The notes beneath the pieces are model-generated. The model had not been told where the DNA came from. It saw only the letters and a list, made by a program, of their open reading frames with translations, and made no database searches. The position numbers and the translations under genes were made by a program. Shown piece after piece: positions 44,898 through 54,433 of a stretch of 64,000 nt of DNA. Numbering within the stretch: the first letter of the stretch is position 1; every line of letters starts with the position of its first letter. This DNA is from Streptomyces nodosus. GTDB taxonomy: Bacteria > Actinomycetota > Actinomycetes > Streptomycetales > Streptomycetaceae. The stretch lies in contig NZ_CP023747.1 of NCBI RefSeq assembly GCF_008704995.1, forward strand, positions 5,614,001-5,678,000, given 5' to 3'.

Positions 44898-47800
44898 TCA
44901 AAGCCGGTACGAGAAGCGCAGCGCGCCGCCTTCCTCCCGGTAGCGTCCGCGTCCGCGTTTTCCGAAGGGGTTGGGGAGCATGTGGATGTCCATCCGGCCC
45001 GGAGCAAGGGCGTGGGTGACCATGAGGAGGCGCCAGCGGTCGTTGCCCGCGTGTTGCTGTGCCGCGCGTACCTCGCTTTCTCCCAGCTCGAAGCGCCCGC
45101 CGTCGCCCTGGGTCGCCTTTACTTCGTACATGTAGGGCCGCCGACCGGAGCCGATCCGGAAGTCGTAGCCGAGGCCGTCGTCGCCGGGCGGGCCGGGGAA
45201 AGCCTTGCGGCGGTTCGTCGACACCCAGCTGGTCGCGTCCATGCTGTCGGGGTAGTGCGCGCACAGCCAGTGGTAGGCATACCACTCACCTAGGTACCCG
45301 ATGGCTTCCCGCTGAGCCGTGGTTAGTCCGCTGTCCGCGCTGCCGCCGCATCGCCCGCCGCGCGGACGACCGGCAGAGGATGCCCGCCGGGCGCCGGTCA
45401 GTGTCTGGGGATCGGTGAAGCGGAGCGGCCCGGCGGCGACTCCCGGTATGGCTCCGTTTTCGAGGACGCGCTGGAGTTCGCGGGTCAGGGTGGTGAAGTC
45501 GCCGTCATGCACGTCGAAGGCTCGGCCGCCGACGGAGATCGACCGCCGTTGACACTCCTGTTCGCGGCGGGCGTATTCGGCGGCGTCGCGTACCCGGTCC
45601 AGGTCGAACTCGGTCAACCTGTGCCGGTCGAGATCCGTTGTGGGAGGCATCCCGGCGGGCCACTGACCGAGGACGGCCAGCCAGGCGACGACATCGTCGG
45701 CAGCCAGCGGGCGGAAGTCCAGGGCGCCCGCCGCTTCCAGTCGTGCCATGACCTCGGTGGCGGGCTCGGCGCCGGCCAGTGCTGGTGGCCGTGGGTGCCG
45801 GGCGGCCTTGACCAGGATCGCGAGGTCGGCGGCCAGGTCGGTGATCGTACGGAGGTTCGTGCTGCGGACCTGGTCGAGGGCGGGTAGGCGTTCACCTGCG
45901 CGGGGTGCCGGGCGGCCCAGCTCTCGTGTCAGCTCCTCCTCGACGTGCCTCTCCAGGCGCTCGGTGTCGGCCGTATCCACGGTGTAGGACCACGCCGCAG
46001 GTACGCTGATCCACTTTAGGGTCGTCAGCAACGGCCAGTGGGGCATCGGGCGCCGGGCGTCGAAATCTTTCAGTGCCGCCCAGCGCAGCCGGTTCACGAG
46101 ATCCTTCCTGTGGAGGTCCAGGTAGGTGTGGAGCGCCTCCTGGTGCTCCTCCGCGTGGCTGATCGGTTCCATGGGCGGTGCCATGGAACGCAGAGTGTCG
46201 TTCAGCTCGGCGAAGCCGACGCCCAGAGCGTGCCGCAGCTCGTCCGTGCTGCGGGCCGCACGGGCTTGGGCTATGAACTCCGAGGCTGCAAGCGAGAGTT
46301 GAGCGGCATGCTTCTCCAGGCCGGCCTGGAGCTCCCGCGTGTCGGCCGGTGGCGGCACGAGCAGAGTGTCAGCTGTCGTCGCGCCGAGCAGGTGGACGAG
46401 GAAGGGGCGGCAGCGCTCCACAACCACGCCGATGGCCCCGTCGATGCGCCGGCTCGTCTCCTCGATCTGGTGGACGGTGACTTCCAGGGCATCGGCGAGC
46501 TCGTCCTGTCCGGGGTCGGTCAGGTTGGCATGGCGGGCGGCGAGGACGTGGGTGGCCAGGCGGAGCCGGATGCCGAACTCCCGCCTTTTCAATAACTCGG
46601 CCGTTGCCTCCACCATGCGGGTCGTCTCGTGCCAGCTCGGTTCGGACTCCGGGGCGAGGAGAAGGGGGTGCTTCGGATCCGGCAGCGGCAGCACTCCGCC
46701 GAGACGGGCCGGCAAGGTCACGGGCTGGCCGTCCAGCTCGATTTTCCACGAGCGGTAGCGGTGCAGGCGCATGCTCTTCACCGCAGAGGTCAGCTCGTTC
46801 AGTTCCGCCTCACTCGCCCGGGGGCCGCGGGCCAGGTGATCGGCGAGGACACCCACCGCCAGGGCGAGCCAGGGCAGTTGATCGACCAGTGGCTCTCCCA
46901 TGGTGATGGGGTCTACCTGCTGGCCGTCCACGGTCACGGTGAACGTCACGTCGTCGGTGTGACGGACAGTCTCGGGACGGCCAGGTGCCAGCAGTCCGGC
47001 AGCCTTCGCCGCGACACCGGGAACGACGAGCAAGGGGCACGCCATTTCGCGTACCAGCAGCGCGGTCAGGCCATCGCGCTGGTCACTGATGTAGAGCACG
47101 GTCCGCCCGTCGTCCAGGGCGGACAACGGCATGCCGATGAGCTGTTCCCCGGACTCGACGAGCAGAGTCGTGTCGCTGGGCAGTGCCGGGCGTGGCTGCT
47201 GTACCAGGTGCTTCCAGGCGCGTTCGTTGGCGCGTTGCGCGGCAGGCCGGTCCTCGGCCCCCAGCGCGCCCTCCGACGCGAGCAGACCCAGCGCGGCAAG
47301 GGCGCGAGCGCTGTCGCGGGGGTCGTCCCAGGTCGGCATCCTCATCTCACGCAGCCGGTCACGGGCCTTGTCCCACTCTAGCAGATGGCGCACTCGGTGG
47401 TCGACGGTTGGCGCATAGGCGGGCTCCTCCTCCAGCCCGGGCGGGCAGTGCCACACGTCGGCCGGCCGTACGAATCTGACGGCGCGGTCACGCCCCCGCA
47501 CCGGAAGCCATGGCTGCTCCCGAACGAAGGCGGCGAGAGGGGTCAGCGCCCGTTCCCTGTCCGTGCTTCGGCTCCCCGCACTCGTCCAGGTGCTGGTGAA
47601 ATACATGTCTTCCCAGTGCACCAGGCCATGCAGAACCAGGCGCGCGTAGGCCAGCCGGGCACTGTGGCCGAGCCGTTCGACGACGTCCTGACCGGGAAGC
47701 TGATAGGCGGGGGAACCTCGGTAGGACGTCCGAGGGTAGGAAGCATTGGACCAAGGGCGGTCGATATGCGGTTCCCACTGCTCCCGCACCGTTAAGCCCA

Positions 47801-50303
47801 CCTTGGCCATGCGGACCAACCGCCGGGTGGTGAGCTCCTGGCCGTCCGCCCACGTTTGGGCATCCGGGGAGGAAACTGGCACGAGTCCGTCGGCCACCCC
47901 TGACTCCGTCAGGAATGCCCGCCACTCGTCCGCGGTATCGCCCCGCTTCACGAACTCATCCGGCGCGGCGATGAGGTGTTCAGCGATCACCTTGAGACTC
48001 TTTGACACATCCTGCCCAGCAGCGACCACCGTTGCCAGGTCCTCGCCGACGGAGCCACGGCCCCAGCCCTTGCCGAACACACCGTCGCTCGCCTTGATCA
48101 GCCTGCCGTCCACGGACGGTACGTACAGCCCCAGCGACGAGACAGTCGTGCCGCCCAACGAGCGCCGCGGCTGCCACAGCCGGAAGACGAACCGCAGGGT
48201 CTGCTGCCGGAGCCGGTGGTCGGTGCTCGCACCGAGCGCCTGCCGGACGTGGTCCAGCAGGCCCCTCATGTCGAACGGCCGGACAAGCCCCGCGTCCTCG
48301 AGGAACGTGCGGGCCGGTAGCCTCCGCCCACGCTTGCTGTGGTCGTTCCAGACCAGCCCGGGATGCAGGGAGAAGAGCCGCTTGCCGAGCAGGGCAGGGA
48401 CGGAGGGTGCCTCTGCGAGGTTCATGTCCGCGCGCACCGGTTGGAAGAATGCCTCGCGCCGGGCTCCCCGACCACTCACCTTGCGCGGTGAACCTGCCCT
48501 GGCCGCAGGGTGGTTGGCGTGGCGCAGCGTTCCGTCCTCCGCAAGCAGCAACTTCCTGCCGCGCAGGACGTGCCCGTCGTCTTGGAAGAGCACGGTCAGA
48601 TCCTCGTACAGCTCGCTCCACTGGTCGAGGACCGCGTCGGGACGGGGCGCGGAACGGGGACGGGGTGCGGCAGGGGATGAACGAGCGGGGTGGGAGGTCG
48701 GACGGGGGAGGGTTGCGACCATCCGCTCCACATGCCCGGCGAGTGTCTCCCGGTCCGGCTCCAGTGGGCGCGCGAGGGATTTGCACGTAGCCGCCAGCCG
48801 ATGCAGGCGCTCGCCGCCCACGGCCGGGTCCGCCACCACGACTCCTGCCGCGTGGGCGCGGTGCGCTGTGAGGACGGTCAGCTCGGGGTCAGGCCAGAGG
48901 ATCGCACTCCGGGGTGATGCCCAGGCCGCCTCCCGCTCGGCGTCATCGGCGGCGAGAACAGGAACGAGTGGCACGTCGTCGAGATCGCTGCCGTGTACTC
49001 GCCGGGCTGCCGCGCGCAGCAGCCCGGCTGAGCCTTTGCCGCTCTCCCAGCTCACGAGATCCACGGCCAGCCGCCCCAATTCGGCCTGCGGCACAGCGCG
49101 CAACATCGCCGCAGCCGCAAGGCAGGTCTCGGCGACGGCGTCGAACAGCAGAGTGTTGAGCGGGTGTTCAGAGGGCAGGCCGGTGCGGTCGATCTTGGTG
49201 AAGAACGGAGCGTTCACATGACCGGGGAACGGCGCCGTCAGATCCGCGCCCATCGGCAAGAAGGTATAGATCTGCCCCCGTCGCGGCCGGCGCACGGCGG
49301 GCAGCGGAACGGCAATCTCCACTGCGGCGGACGAAGTCCACCGCTGCCAGGTGTCGTCGAGGAGTCCGAAGCTCACGGCCTCGTCGAGCGCGCTGTTCAG
49401 GCGCTCCTTCTCCACGCTGCCCCGGGCCACGAGAAACGTTCCAGACGGCCCCAGATCCACGGTCGCGAAGGAGACGGGAAACTGCGCTCCCGCCGCGCCC
49501 GCCATGGCGAACCGCTCCTCGGAACGGGTCAGTTCCCACAGCTCCGCGCCCTCGCCACCGGTGGCCCGTCGCTCCAGCGTCAGGCTCGCGAGTCGGTCGA
49601 GGAACAGCATCACGGGCGCCTTCGCCTCCGCGAGCTCGCGAAGCCGCAGCCGGACCTCGGCCCGGGCCGCCTCATTCAGCAGAGGCAGTCGCACAACAGT
49701 CACATGCCCCTCGGCGGCGAGCTCCCGACAGATCGCCGGTACCTCGCCCAGCGGCAAGGGCACCTGAAGCGGCGGAAACTCAGCGGCCACCTCGTGGGCG
49801 TTCGGTTCATCGCCCAAGAACGCCTCCACATCGCCCCTGCGCGCGAACCGGAAGCAATAGCCGTCCAGTTCAGAACCGCTGGGGCCATCAGGATCCGCGC
49901 TAAAGATCTCGGGCGCCTCGCTGATCAGCAGGACGCTTCGGAACCCGACGCCCTTGTTCCCGATCCCCTCCCCAACCGCCTTGGAGCTCTGCGCCAGCTC
50001 GCAGACCCTCTCGACGTTCCTCCACGTAAAGGGCGCGCCGCCATTGGCGACGTACAACGTCCCCCACTCGCCCTCTTCCTCATCCAGCAGCACATGCACC
50101 CGGCCGTCGCAACGGCCCCTTGGGTGTGCGTCATAGCCGTTCTGCAGCAGCTCGAAGAGCGAACGCCCGGCGTACTCCCGCGCGCTCGTGTAGGACACGG
50201 CATTCACCTGCCGTGCCAGGCGCCGAACCTGCTCCGACCGCGCCCCCTCCAATACGGATCGCCCGAACCTGCGTAGCTGCTCCGCACGGTCGACACCTGC
50301 CAT
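44898..50303 (-). CDS. Sacsin-type HSP90-like ATPase with C-terminal DUF3883 domain
   Basis: An 1801-residue protein, the largest in the window. The N-terminus is a GHKL/sacsin ATPase: N-box SLFELLQNGYDAH (about 49-60) and G-box GIGNKGVGFRSVLLISEAPE (about 113-132). The middle 1500 residues are mixed alpha/beta without a motif I recognise. The C-terminus (about 1665-1780) is DUF3883, a PD-(D/E)XK-like fold: GEWYAYHWL, LGYDFRIG, YMYEVKAT and RWRLLMVTHAL. Proteins of this type recur in bacterial defence islands. The start is ATG at 50303 after GGGAGGGG. It is divergent from the Gabija-like pair, which suggests a shared regulatory region but not necessarily one system. Confidence 0.8.
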   Translation of the reverse strand: MAGVDRAEQLRRFGRSVLEGARSEQVRRLARQVNAVSYTSAREYAGRSLFELLQNGYDAHPRGRCDGRVHVLLDEEEGEWGTLYVANGGAPFTWRNVERVCELAQSSKAVGEGIGNKGVGFRSVLLISEAPEIFSADPDGPSGSELDGYCFRFARRGDVEAFLGDEPNAHEVAAEFPPLQVPLPLGEVPAICRELAAEGHVTVVRLPLLNEAARAEVRLRLRELAEAKAPVMLFLDRLASLTLERRATGGEGAELWELTRSEERFAMAGAAGAQFPVSFATVDLGPSGTFLVARGSVEKERLNSALDEAVSFGLLDDTWQRWTSSAAVEIAVPLPAVRRPRRGQIYTFLPMGADLTAPFPGHVNAPFFTKIDRTGLPSEHPLNTLLFDAVAETCLAAAAMLRAVPQAELGRLAVDLVSWESGKGSAGLLRAAARRVHGSDLDDVPLVPVLAADDAEREAAWASPRSAILWPDPELTVLTAHRAHAAGVVVADPAVGGERLHRLAATCKSLARPLEPDRETLAGHVERMVATLPRPTSHPARSSPAAPRPRSAPRPDAVLDQWSELYEDLTVLFQDDGHVLRGRKLLLAEDGTLRHANHPAARAGSPRKVSGRGARREAFFQPVRADMNLAEAPSVPALLGKRLFSLHPGLVWNDHSKRGRRLPARTFLEDAGLVRPFDMRGLLDHVRQALGASTDHRLRQQTLRFVFRLWQPRRSLGGTTVSSLGLYVPSVDGRLIKASDGVFGKGWGRGSVGEDLATVVAAGQDVSKSLKVIAEHLIAAPDEFVKRGDTADEWRAFLTESGVADGLVPVSSPDAQTWADGQELTTRRLVRMAKVGLTVREQWEPHIDRPWSNASYPRTSYRGSPAYQLPGQDVVERLGHSARLAYARLVLHGLVHWEDMYFTSTWTSAGSRSTDRERALTPLAAFVREQPWLPVRGRDRAVRFVRPADVWHCPPGLEEEPAYAPTVDHRVRHLLEWDKARDRLREMRMPTWDDPRDSARALAALGLLASEGALGAEDRPAAQRANERAWKHLVQQPRPALPSDTTLLVESGEQLIGMPLSALDDGRTVLYISDQRDGLTALLVREMACPLLVVPGVAAKAAGLLAPGRPETVRHTDDVTFTVTVDGQQVDPITMGEPLVDQLPWLALAVGVLADHLARGPRASEAELNELTSAVKSMRLHRYRSWKIELDGQPVTLPARLGGVLPLPDPKHPLLLAPESEPSWHETTRMVEATAELLKRREFGIRLRLATHVLAARHANLTDPGQDELADALEVTVHQIEETSRRIDGAIGVVVERCRPFLVHLLGATTADTLLVPPPADTRELQAGLEKHAAQLSLAASEFIAQARAARSTDELRHALGVGFAELNDTLRSMAPPMEPISHAEEHQEALHTYLDLHRKDLVNRLRWAALKDFDARRPMPHWPLLTTLKWISVPAAWSYTVDTADTERLERHVEEELTRELGRPAPRAGERLPALDQVRSTNLRTITDLAADLAILVKAARHPRPPALAGAEPATEVMARLEAAGALDFRPLAADDVVAWLAVLGQWPAGMPPTTDLDRHRLTEFDLDRVRDAAEYARREQECQRRSISVGGRAFDVHDGDFTTLTRELQRVLENGAIPGVAAGPLRFTDPQTLTGARRASSAGRPRGGRCGGSADSGLTTAQREAIGYLGEWYAYHWLCAHYPDSMDATSWVSTNRRKAFPGPPGDDGLGYDFRIGSGRRPYMYEVKATQGDGGRFELGESEVRAAQQHAGNDRWRLLMVTHALAPGRMDIHMLPNPFGKRGRGRYREEGGALRFSYRL

Positions 50304-50612
50304 GGGTCCCCTCCCAACTCACCGTGTGGGGACGCTATCTCGTGCCACTGACATTCATGGGGCCTGCCGGAAACGACCCTGCGCCGCCCGAGTGCGGGGC
50401 GGCGCAGGAGCCCTGGCGAGGATGCGCATGATGGCCTGTCGCGACCAGCCTGGCGGCAACGCAACGTGACCGAAGCCACTCTGAGTTACCGGCCGGTTCG
50501 CCTGATCGACTTGTGGATCGTGTGTCAAGGTGCGTAAGGGCTGCTCTATGTGACGCATGGTACAGGTGGCCGATTTTACAGAATAGCTTCATGGATCAGC
50601 GGGGGCGCGTTA
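50304..50612. other. Divergent promoter region, sacsin-like gene / OLD-UvrD pair
   Basis: This 309-base region is gene-free and includes an AT-richer part at 50505-50595 that probably carries the plus-strand promoter. No clear consensus boxes. Confidence 0.4.
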
Positions 50613-52592
50613 GTGAGCCAGGACAAGCCGAAAGCCGGAATGTACCTGCGGCAGCTCGGTGTCAAGAACTTCCGGTCGTGCTACGACCTCGAAATCGATT
50701 TTCAACCCGGCATCACGCTGCTCGTTGGCGAGAATAATTGCGGTAAGTCCAACGTGATCGAAGCGCTGAGGCTGGCCACGACTCCCTTGAACCGTCGCTC
50801 GACGCGTTGGTTCGATGAGGTCGACCTGTCCCACGGACGCGAAGGCCAGGAGGCTCAGTTCCGTGCGATGTACGACGGACTGACGGCAGCCCAGCGGGCC
50901 CACTACATCGCCGCGCTCGACGTGGGATCAAACCAGGCCGCCTACACGACGACGTACAAGCGGGATGAGGTCCGGCAGCAAATGCGTCCGACCGTGACTG
51001 TGGGTCCGGTGGATGGGCCAGACGCTGAACCCGACAAGCGCGACCAGATCGCGCACGTCTACCTGGCACCGCTGCGGGATGCGCAGCGCGAGCTGGACTC
51101 CTCGGACGGGAATCGGCTGCTGAGGATCATCCGCTACCTCACCGAGGAAGACGAACAGGAAGCGTTTCGCGCGCAGGCCAACGACTCGTTCACGCAGCTC
51201 AAGGAACATCCCGTCCTGACCTCCACGACCAAGGAGATACAGGGCCACCTGCGCGAGCTGACCGACTCCGTCCGCGGACAGACGGTCGAGGTCACCTTCG
51301 CCGAGTACGAACTGCATCGCCTGGCGCGCAGCTTGCGAGTGAAGATGGCCGAGGCCGGCATCCCGCCGGCCGACCTCACCGAGTCGGGTCTGGGCTACGC
51401 CAACTTGCTGTTCATCGCGACCGTCATCTTGGAACTGCGCAATGCCCAGCACATGGAGCTGACGCTTTTCCTCGTCGAGGAGCCCGAGGCCCACCTCCAC
51501 CCGCAGCTTCAGGCAGTCCTGTTGGACTACCTGCAGGAACAGGCCGAGGCTTCCCTCAAGGACGACACGCAGGGCCCGGCCGGCCGCATCCAGGTCATCG
51601 CCAGCACACACTCGCCCAACCTGGCCAGCAGCGTCGGAATCGAGAACGTCGTCGCGCTGCGCACACGGGTGGACCAGGAGACTGTCCAGAACGGCCAGGG
51701 CCAGGACAAGGACGTGCTGCGCCGGAAGACCCAGGCACTCCCGCTGGCCAAGATCGAGCTTTCTGAGGCCGAGCGGCGGAAGATCAACCAGTACCTGGAC
51801 GCCACCCGGGCCGGCTTGCTCTTCGCCCGTAGGGTCATCCTCGTCGAAGGGATCGCCGAGGCCGTCCTGCTGCCGGTGCTCGCCCGTCACTGCGTCTTCG
51901 GCGGCGAGGACCAGGCCAAGCAGCGCCGGGACTTCCACGGTGTCACGATCATCAACGTCGGCAGCGTCGACTTCGCCCCCTACATCACGCTGCTGCTGTC
52001 GCAGGTCAACGGGTGCCGGCTCCTGGACAAACTGACCGTCATCACCGACGGCGACCCGGACATCCCCAAGGAGAAGAAGACCGAGGAGGGGGAGAGCGAG
52101 GACGGCCAGGGCGAGGTCCAGGAACCGGCAGCCGCTGCCCCGACCGGGAACGATCCTGAAGCGGACGCTGAAACCGACGAGGACGAGCCGGACGACGACG
52201 ATGACGACACCGCGGTGAACAACCGCAAGGACCGGCTGACAGTCCACGCCGAGTCGATCGGGGCCAAGGACCACCTGCACGTGGCCGAGGCTCCCCACAC
52301 CCTGGAAGCCGACCTCCTGACGCCCGAGGCCAACGAGCCCGTACTCAAAGCCGCCTTCCTGAAGCAGAAGACGCGCTCCAAGAAGAAGTGGCAGGAGATC
52401 CTCGACAATGAACGGGGGCGGGCTTGGGGGTTCTACCTCAAACTCCGCAAGCACAAGAAGTTCATCGGCAAGGGAGAGTTCGCGCACGACGTGGCCTTGG
52501 CGATCGAGAACGGGAAGACCTTCGAAGCCCCGCAGTACCTCGCCGACGCCATCCGCGGCGTCCTGGCGGACACCTCGGGTGAGGCACGTTGA
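50613..52592 (+). CDS. gajA: OLD-family ATPase/TOPRIM nuclease (Gabija GajA-like)
   Basis: A 659-residue protein. The ABC-type AAA N-terminus has Walker A LVGENNCGKSN (38-48), and a signature and Walker B lie around SGLGYANLLF and LFLVEEPEAHLHPQLQ. The switch His is in IASTHSPNLASS. A TOPRIM domain follows: RRVILVEGIAEAVLL (Glu) and LTVITDGDPDIPKEK (DxD). An unusual acidic, low-complexity insert comes right after the DxD (EADAETDEDEPDDDDDD). In Gabija, GajA is a nicking endonuclease restrained by nucleotides and acts with GajB against phage. The GTG at 50613 is preferred, with GGGGGCG upstream; ATG at 50640 is possible. It overlaps the helicase start. Confidence 0.85.
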   Translation: MSQDKPKAGMYLRQLGVKNFRSCYDLEIDFQPGITLLVGENNCGKSNVIEALRLATTPLNRRSTRWFDEVDLSHGREGQEAQFRAMYDGLTAAQRAHYIAALDVGSNQAAYTTTYKRDEVRQQMRPTVTVGPVDGPDAEPDKRDQIAHVYLAPLRDAQRELDSSDGNRLLRIIRYLTEEDEQEAFRAQANDSFTQLKEHPVLTSTTKEIQGHLRELTDSVRGQTVEVTFAEYELHRLARSLRVKMAEAGIPPADLTESGLGYANLLFIATVILELRNAQHMELTLFLVEEPEAHLHPQLQAVLLDYLQEQAEASLKDDTQGPAGRIQVIASTHSPNLASSVGIENVVALRTRVDQETVQNGQGQDKDVLRRKTQALPLAKIELSEAERRKINQYLDATRAGLLFARRVILVEGIAEAVLLPVLARHCVFGGEDQAKQRRDFHGVTIINVGSVDFAPYITLLLSQVNGCRLLDKLTVITDGDPDIPKEKKTEEGESEDGQGEVQEPAAAAPTGNDPEADAETDEDEPDDDDDDTAVNNRKDRLTVHAESIGAKDHLHVAEAPHTLEADLLTPEANEPVLKAAFLKQKTRSKKKWQEILDNERGRAWGFYLKLRKHKKFIGKGEFAHDVALAIENGKTFEAPQYLADAIRGVLADTSGEAR

Positions 52593-54358
52593 ACGAGGTG
52601 AAGCTCACCGACGGCCAGCAGGCCCTCGTCGACGCCACAGACAGCCTGTTCGCGGCAGCCTGCCCTGGGGCCGGTAAGACCCGGGCCATGGTCGCCCGCT
52701 TCCTCAAGCGGACCGCCGAGGAACCCCGACGCGGGATCGCCCTGATCTCCTTCACCAACGCCGCGGTGGACGAGGTCCGACACAGGTGTGGCAGCCAAAC
52801 GGAGGCCCTGCGGACACCCCATTTCGTCGGCACGTTCGACACGTTCATCCACCGTTTCATCGTCACCCCTCTGTACGTGAAGGCGTACAACCGGAAGCCC
52901 AACTACGTACAGTCCTGGCAGGACGTGACCAGTACGAGCTTTCGCCTCGTCCCTGATCTAGGGAGGGCCAAAGACCTGGAATTCCGCTGGTTCGACTTCG
53001 AACCGGACGGGCGCGCCTATCTGGACGTGAGCCGGGTGCCGAAGACGTTCGGCGATGCCGCGGTGCACCATCAGTTGGCTCAGCGCAAATACGAGGCGGA
53101 AGCCAAGGCGTCGCACATCTTTGGCCAACTACTCAAGGTCGGGACCATCACCTGCGAGGCTGCCCGTCTGCTGGCCGCGTTCTGGCTCAACAGCTCCGAG
53201 GAGCGGGCGATCCTTGAAGGGCTGCTGCGGGCTCGTTTCGCCGAGGTCATAGTGGACGAAGCGCAGGACTGTGGCCGGGAAGAGCTCGACATCCTCCACT
53301 TCCTTCAAGACAGCGGCGTCCGCGTGGTCATGGTGGGAGACCTCGACCAATCGATCTACGAGTTCCGCAACGCGACTCCCGCCGCAGTCCAGGAGTTTGC
53401 CGCCCGCGTCCCTGCCCAACCCGAACTCGACGACAACTGGCGCAGCTCTCCGGCCATTTGTGCCTTCAACAGCGCACTGAGGTCCGGGCAACTGGTGGAG
53501 ACGGCTCGCGGCGAGAACTCCGTCGTCCAGACCCCTGTCCACCTGATCGAGTTCTCGGCTCTTGACCAGATCGTGCCCGCGGCGCTGGAAGTCGCTGAGC
53601 GATACAAGCTCGCAGCAGACGATCTCGTCGTCCTGTCCCACGCCGAAGCTCACGGTATGAAGGCGGTCGGCGTCGCCGGCCTGGAAGCCGCTGGGAGCAA
53701 CCGCGTGCTGGCCATCGCCAACGCCGGATCTACGCTCCGGTCGCGGGACACGGACCCGAAGGCCCGCCGGAAGGCCGTCGAACAGGTACAGCGAGCCATC
53801 CTGGCAACGCTCACCGTCGGGCGTGACACACAGCATCACAGCTTCACCGCGGTCTGCGAGGAGATCAGCGTCGACCCTCGGTGGCTGGAGAGCTTCGCAG
53901 TACGGATGGCCTTGGGGCTCGACGCTCAAGGCAAGACCCGGCTCGACTTCGCTGCCGAGGTGCGTGAGTTCTTGAAAACAGCCGGCTGGGGAGACGGGCC
54001 AGCCCCGGCCTCCAGCGATCTGGGTAAGCTGTTCAAAGCACCACCGGAGGCCGCTTGGGCTGGCGTCTCCAGCTTCGGCAACAGCCCGTCCATCCGCTAC
54101 TCCACTGTCCACGGTGTTAAGGGCATGGAATTCCCCGGAGTCGTACTTGTCCTTCCGGACAGGCTGCGGGTAGACCCGGTGACTGGGCGGACGGTCTTGG
54201 ACGACTGGGAAGGCGCCCACAACACCGAGGCCCGGCGTGTCCTCTACGTGGCTGGCTCCCGAGCGCAGGAACTGCTCGTGTGCGCCCTGCATCGTAAGCA
54301 CACGAGTCGAGTTGCGGCGCTACTCGATGTCAAGGGCGTTCCCTACAGCACGGCGTAG
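52589..54358 (+). CDS. gajB: UvrD-like helicase (Gabija GajB-like)
   Basis: A 589-residue superfamily 1A helicase. Motif I is AAACPGAGKTRAM (23-35) and Ia is LISFTNAAVDEVRHR. Motif II is VIVDEAQDCG and III is VMVGDLDQSIYEFRNA. Motif IV is DDNWRSSPAI, V is STVHGVKGMEFPGVV and VI is EARRVLYVAGSRAQELL. The start is TTG at 52589, whose TTGA overlaps the stop of the OLD gene, so translation is coupled. This OLD-then-UvrD order is the Gabija defence arrangement. An IS element begins 75 bases after its stop, so any third gene would be lost. Confidence 0.85.
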   Translation: MNEVKLTDGQQALVDATDSLFAAACPGAGKTRAMVARFLKRTAEEPRRGIALISFTNAAVDEVRHRCGSQTEALRTPHFVGTFDTFIHRFIVTPLYVKAYNRKPNYVQSWQDVTSTSFRLVPDLGRAKDLEFRWFDFEPDGRAYLDVSRVPKTFGDAAVHHQLAQRKYEAEAKASHIFGQLLKVGTITCEAARLLAAFWLNSSEERAILEGLLRARFAEVIVDEAQDCGREELDILHFLQDSGVRVVMVGDLDQSIYEFRNATPAAVQEFAARVPAQPELDDNWRSSPAICAFNSALRSGQLVETARGENSVVQTPVHLIEFSALDQIVPAALEVAERYKLAADDLVVLSHAEAHGMKAVGVAGLEAAGSNRVLAIANAGSTLRSRDTDPKARRKAVEQVQRAILATLTVGRDTQHHSFTAVCEEISVDPRWLESFAVRMALGLDAQGKTRLDFAAEVREFLKTAGWGDGPAPASSDLGKLFKAPPEAAWAGVSSFGNSPSIRYSTVHGVKGMEFPGVVLVLPDRLRVDPVTGRTVLDDWEGAHNTEARRVLYVAGSRAQELLVCALHRKHTSRVAALLDVKGVPYSTA

Positions 54359-54433
54359 AGCGGCCCACACCAAGGGCGTTCGGTTTCAGACATCACTGAG
54401 GCGACGGACCGGCTCGCCTTGGGAACACTCACT

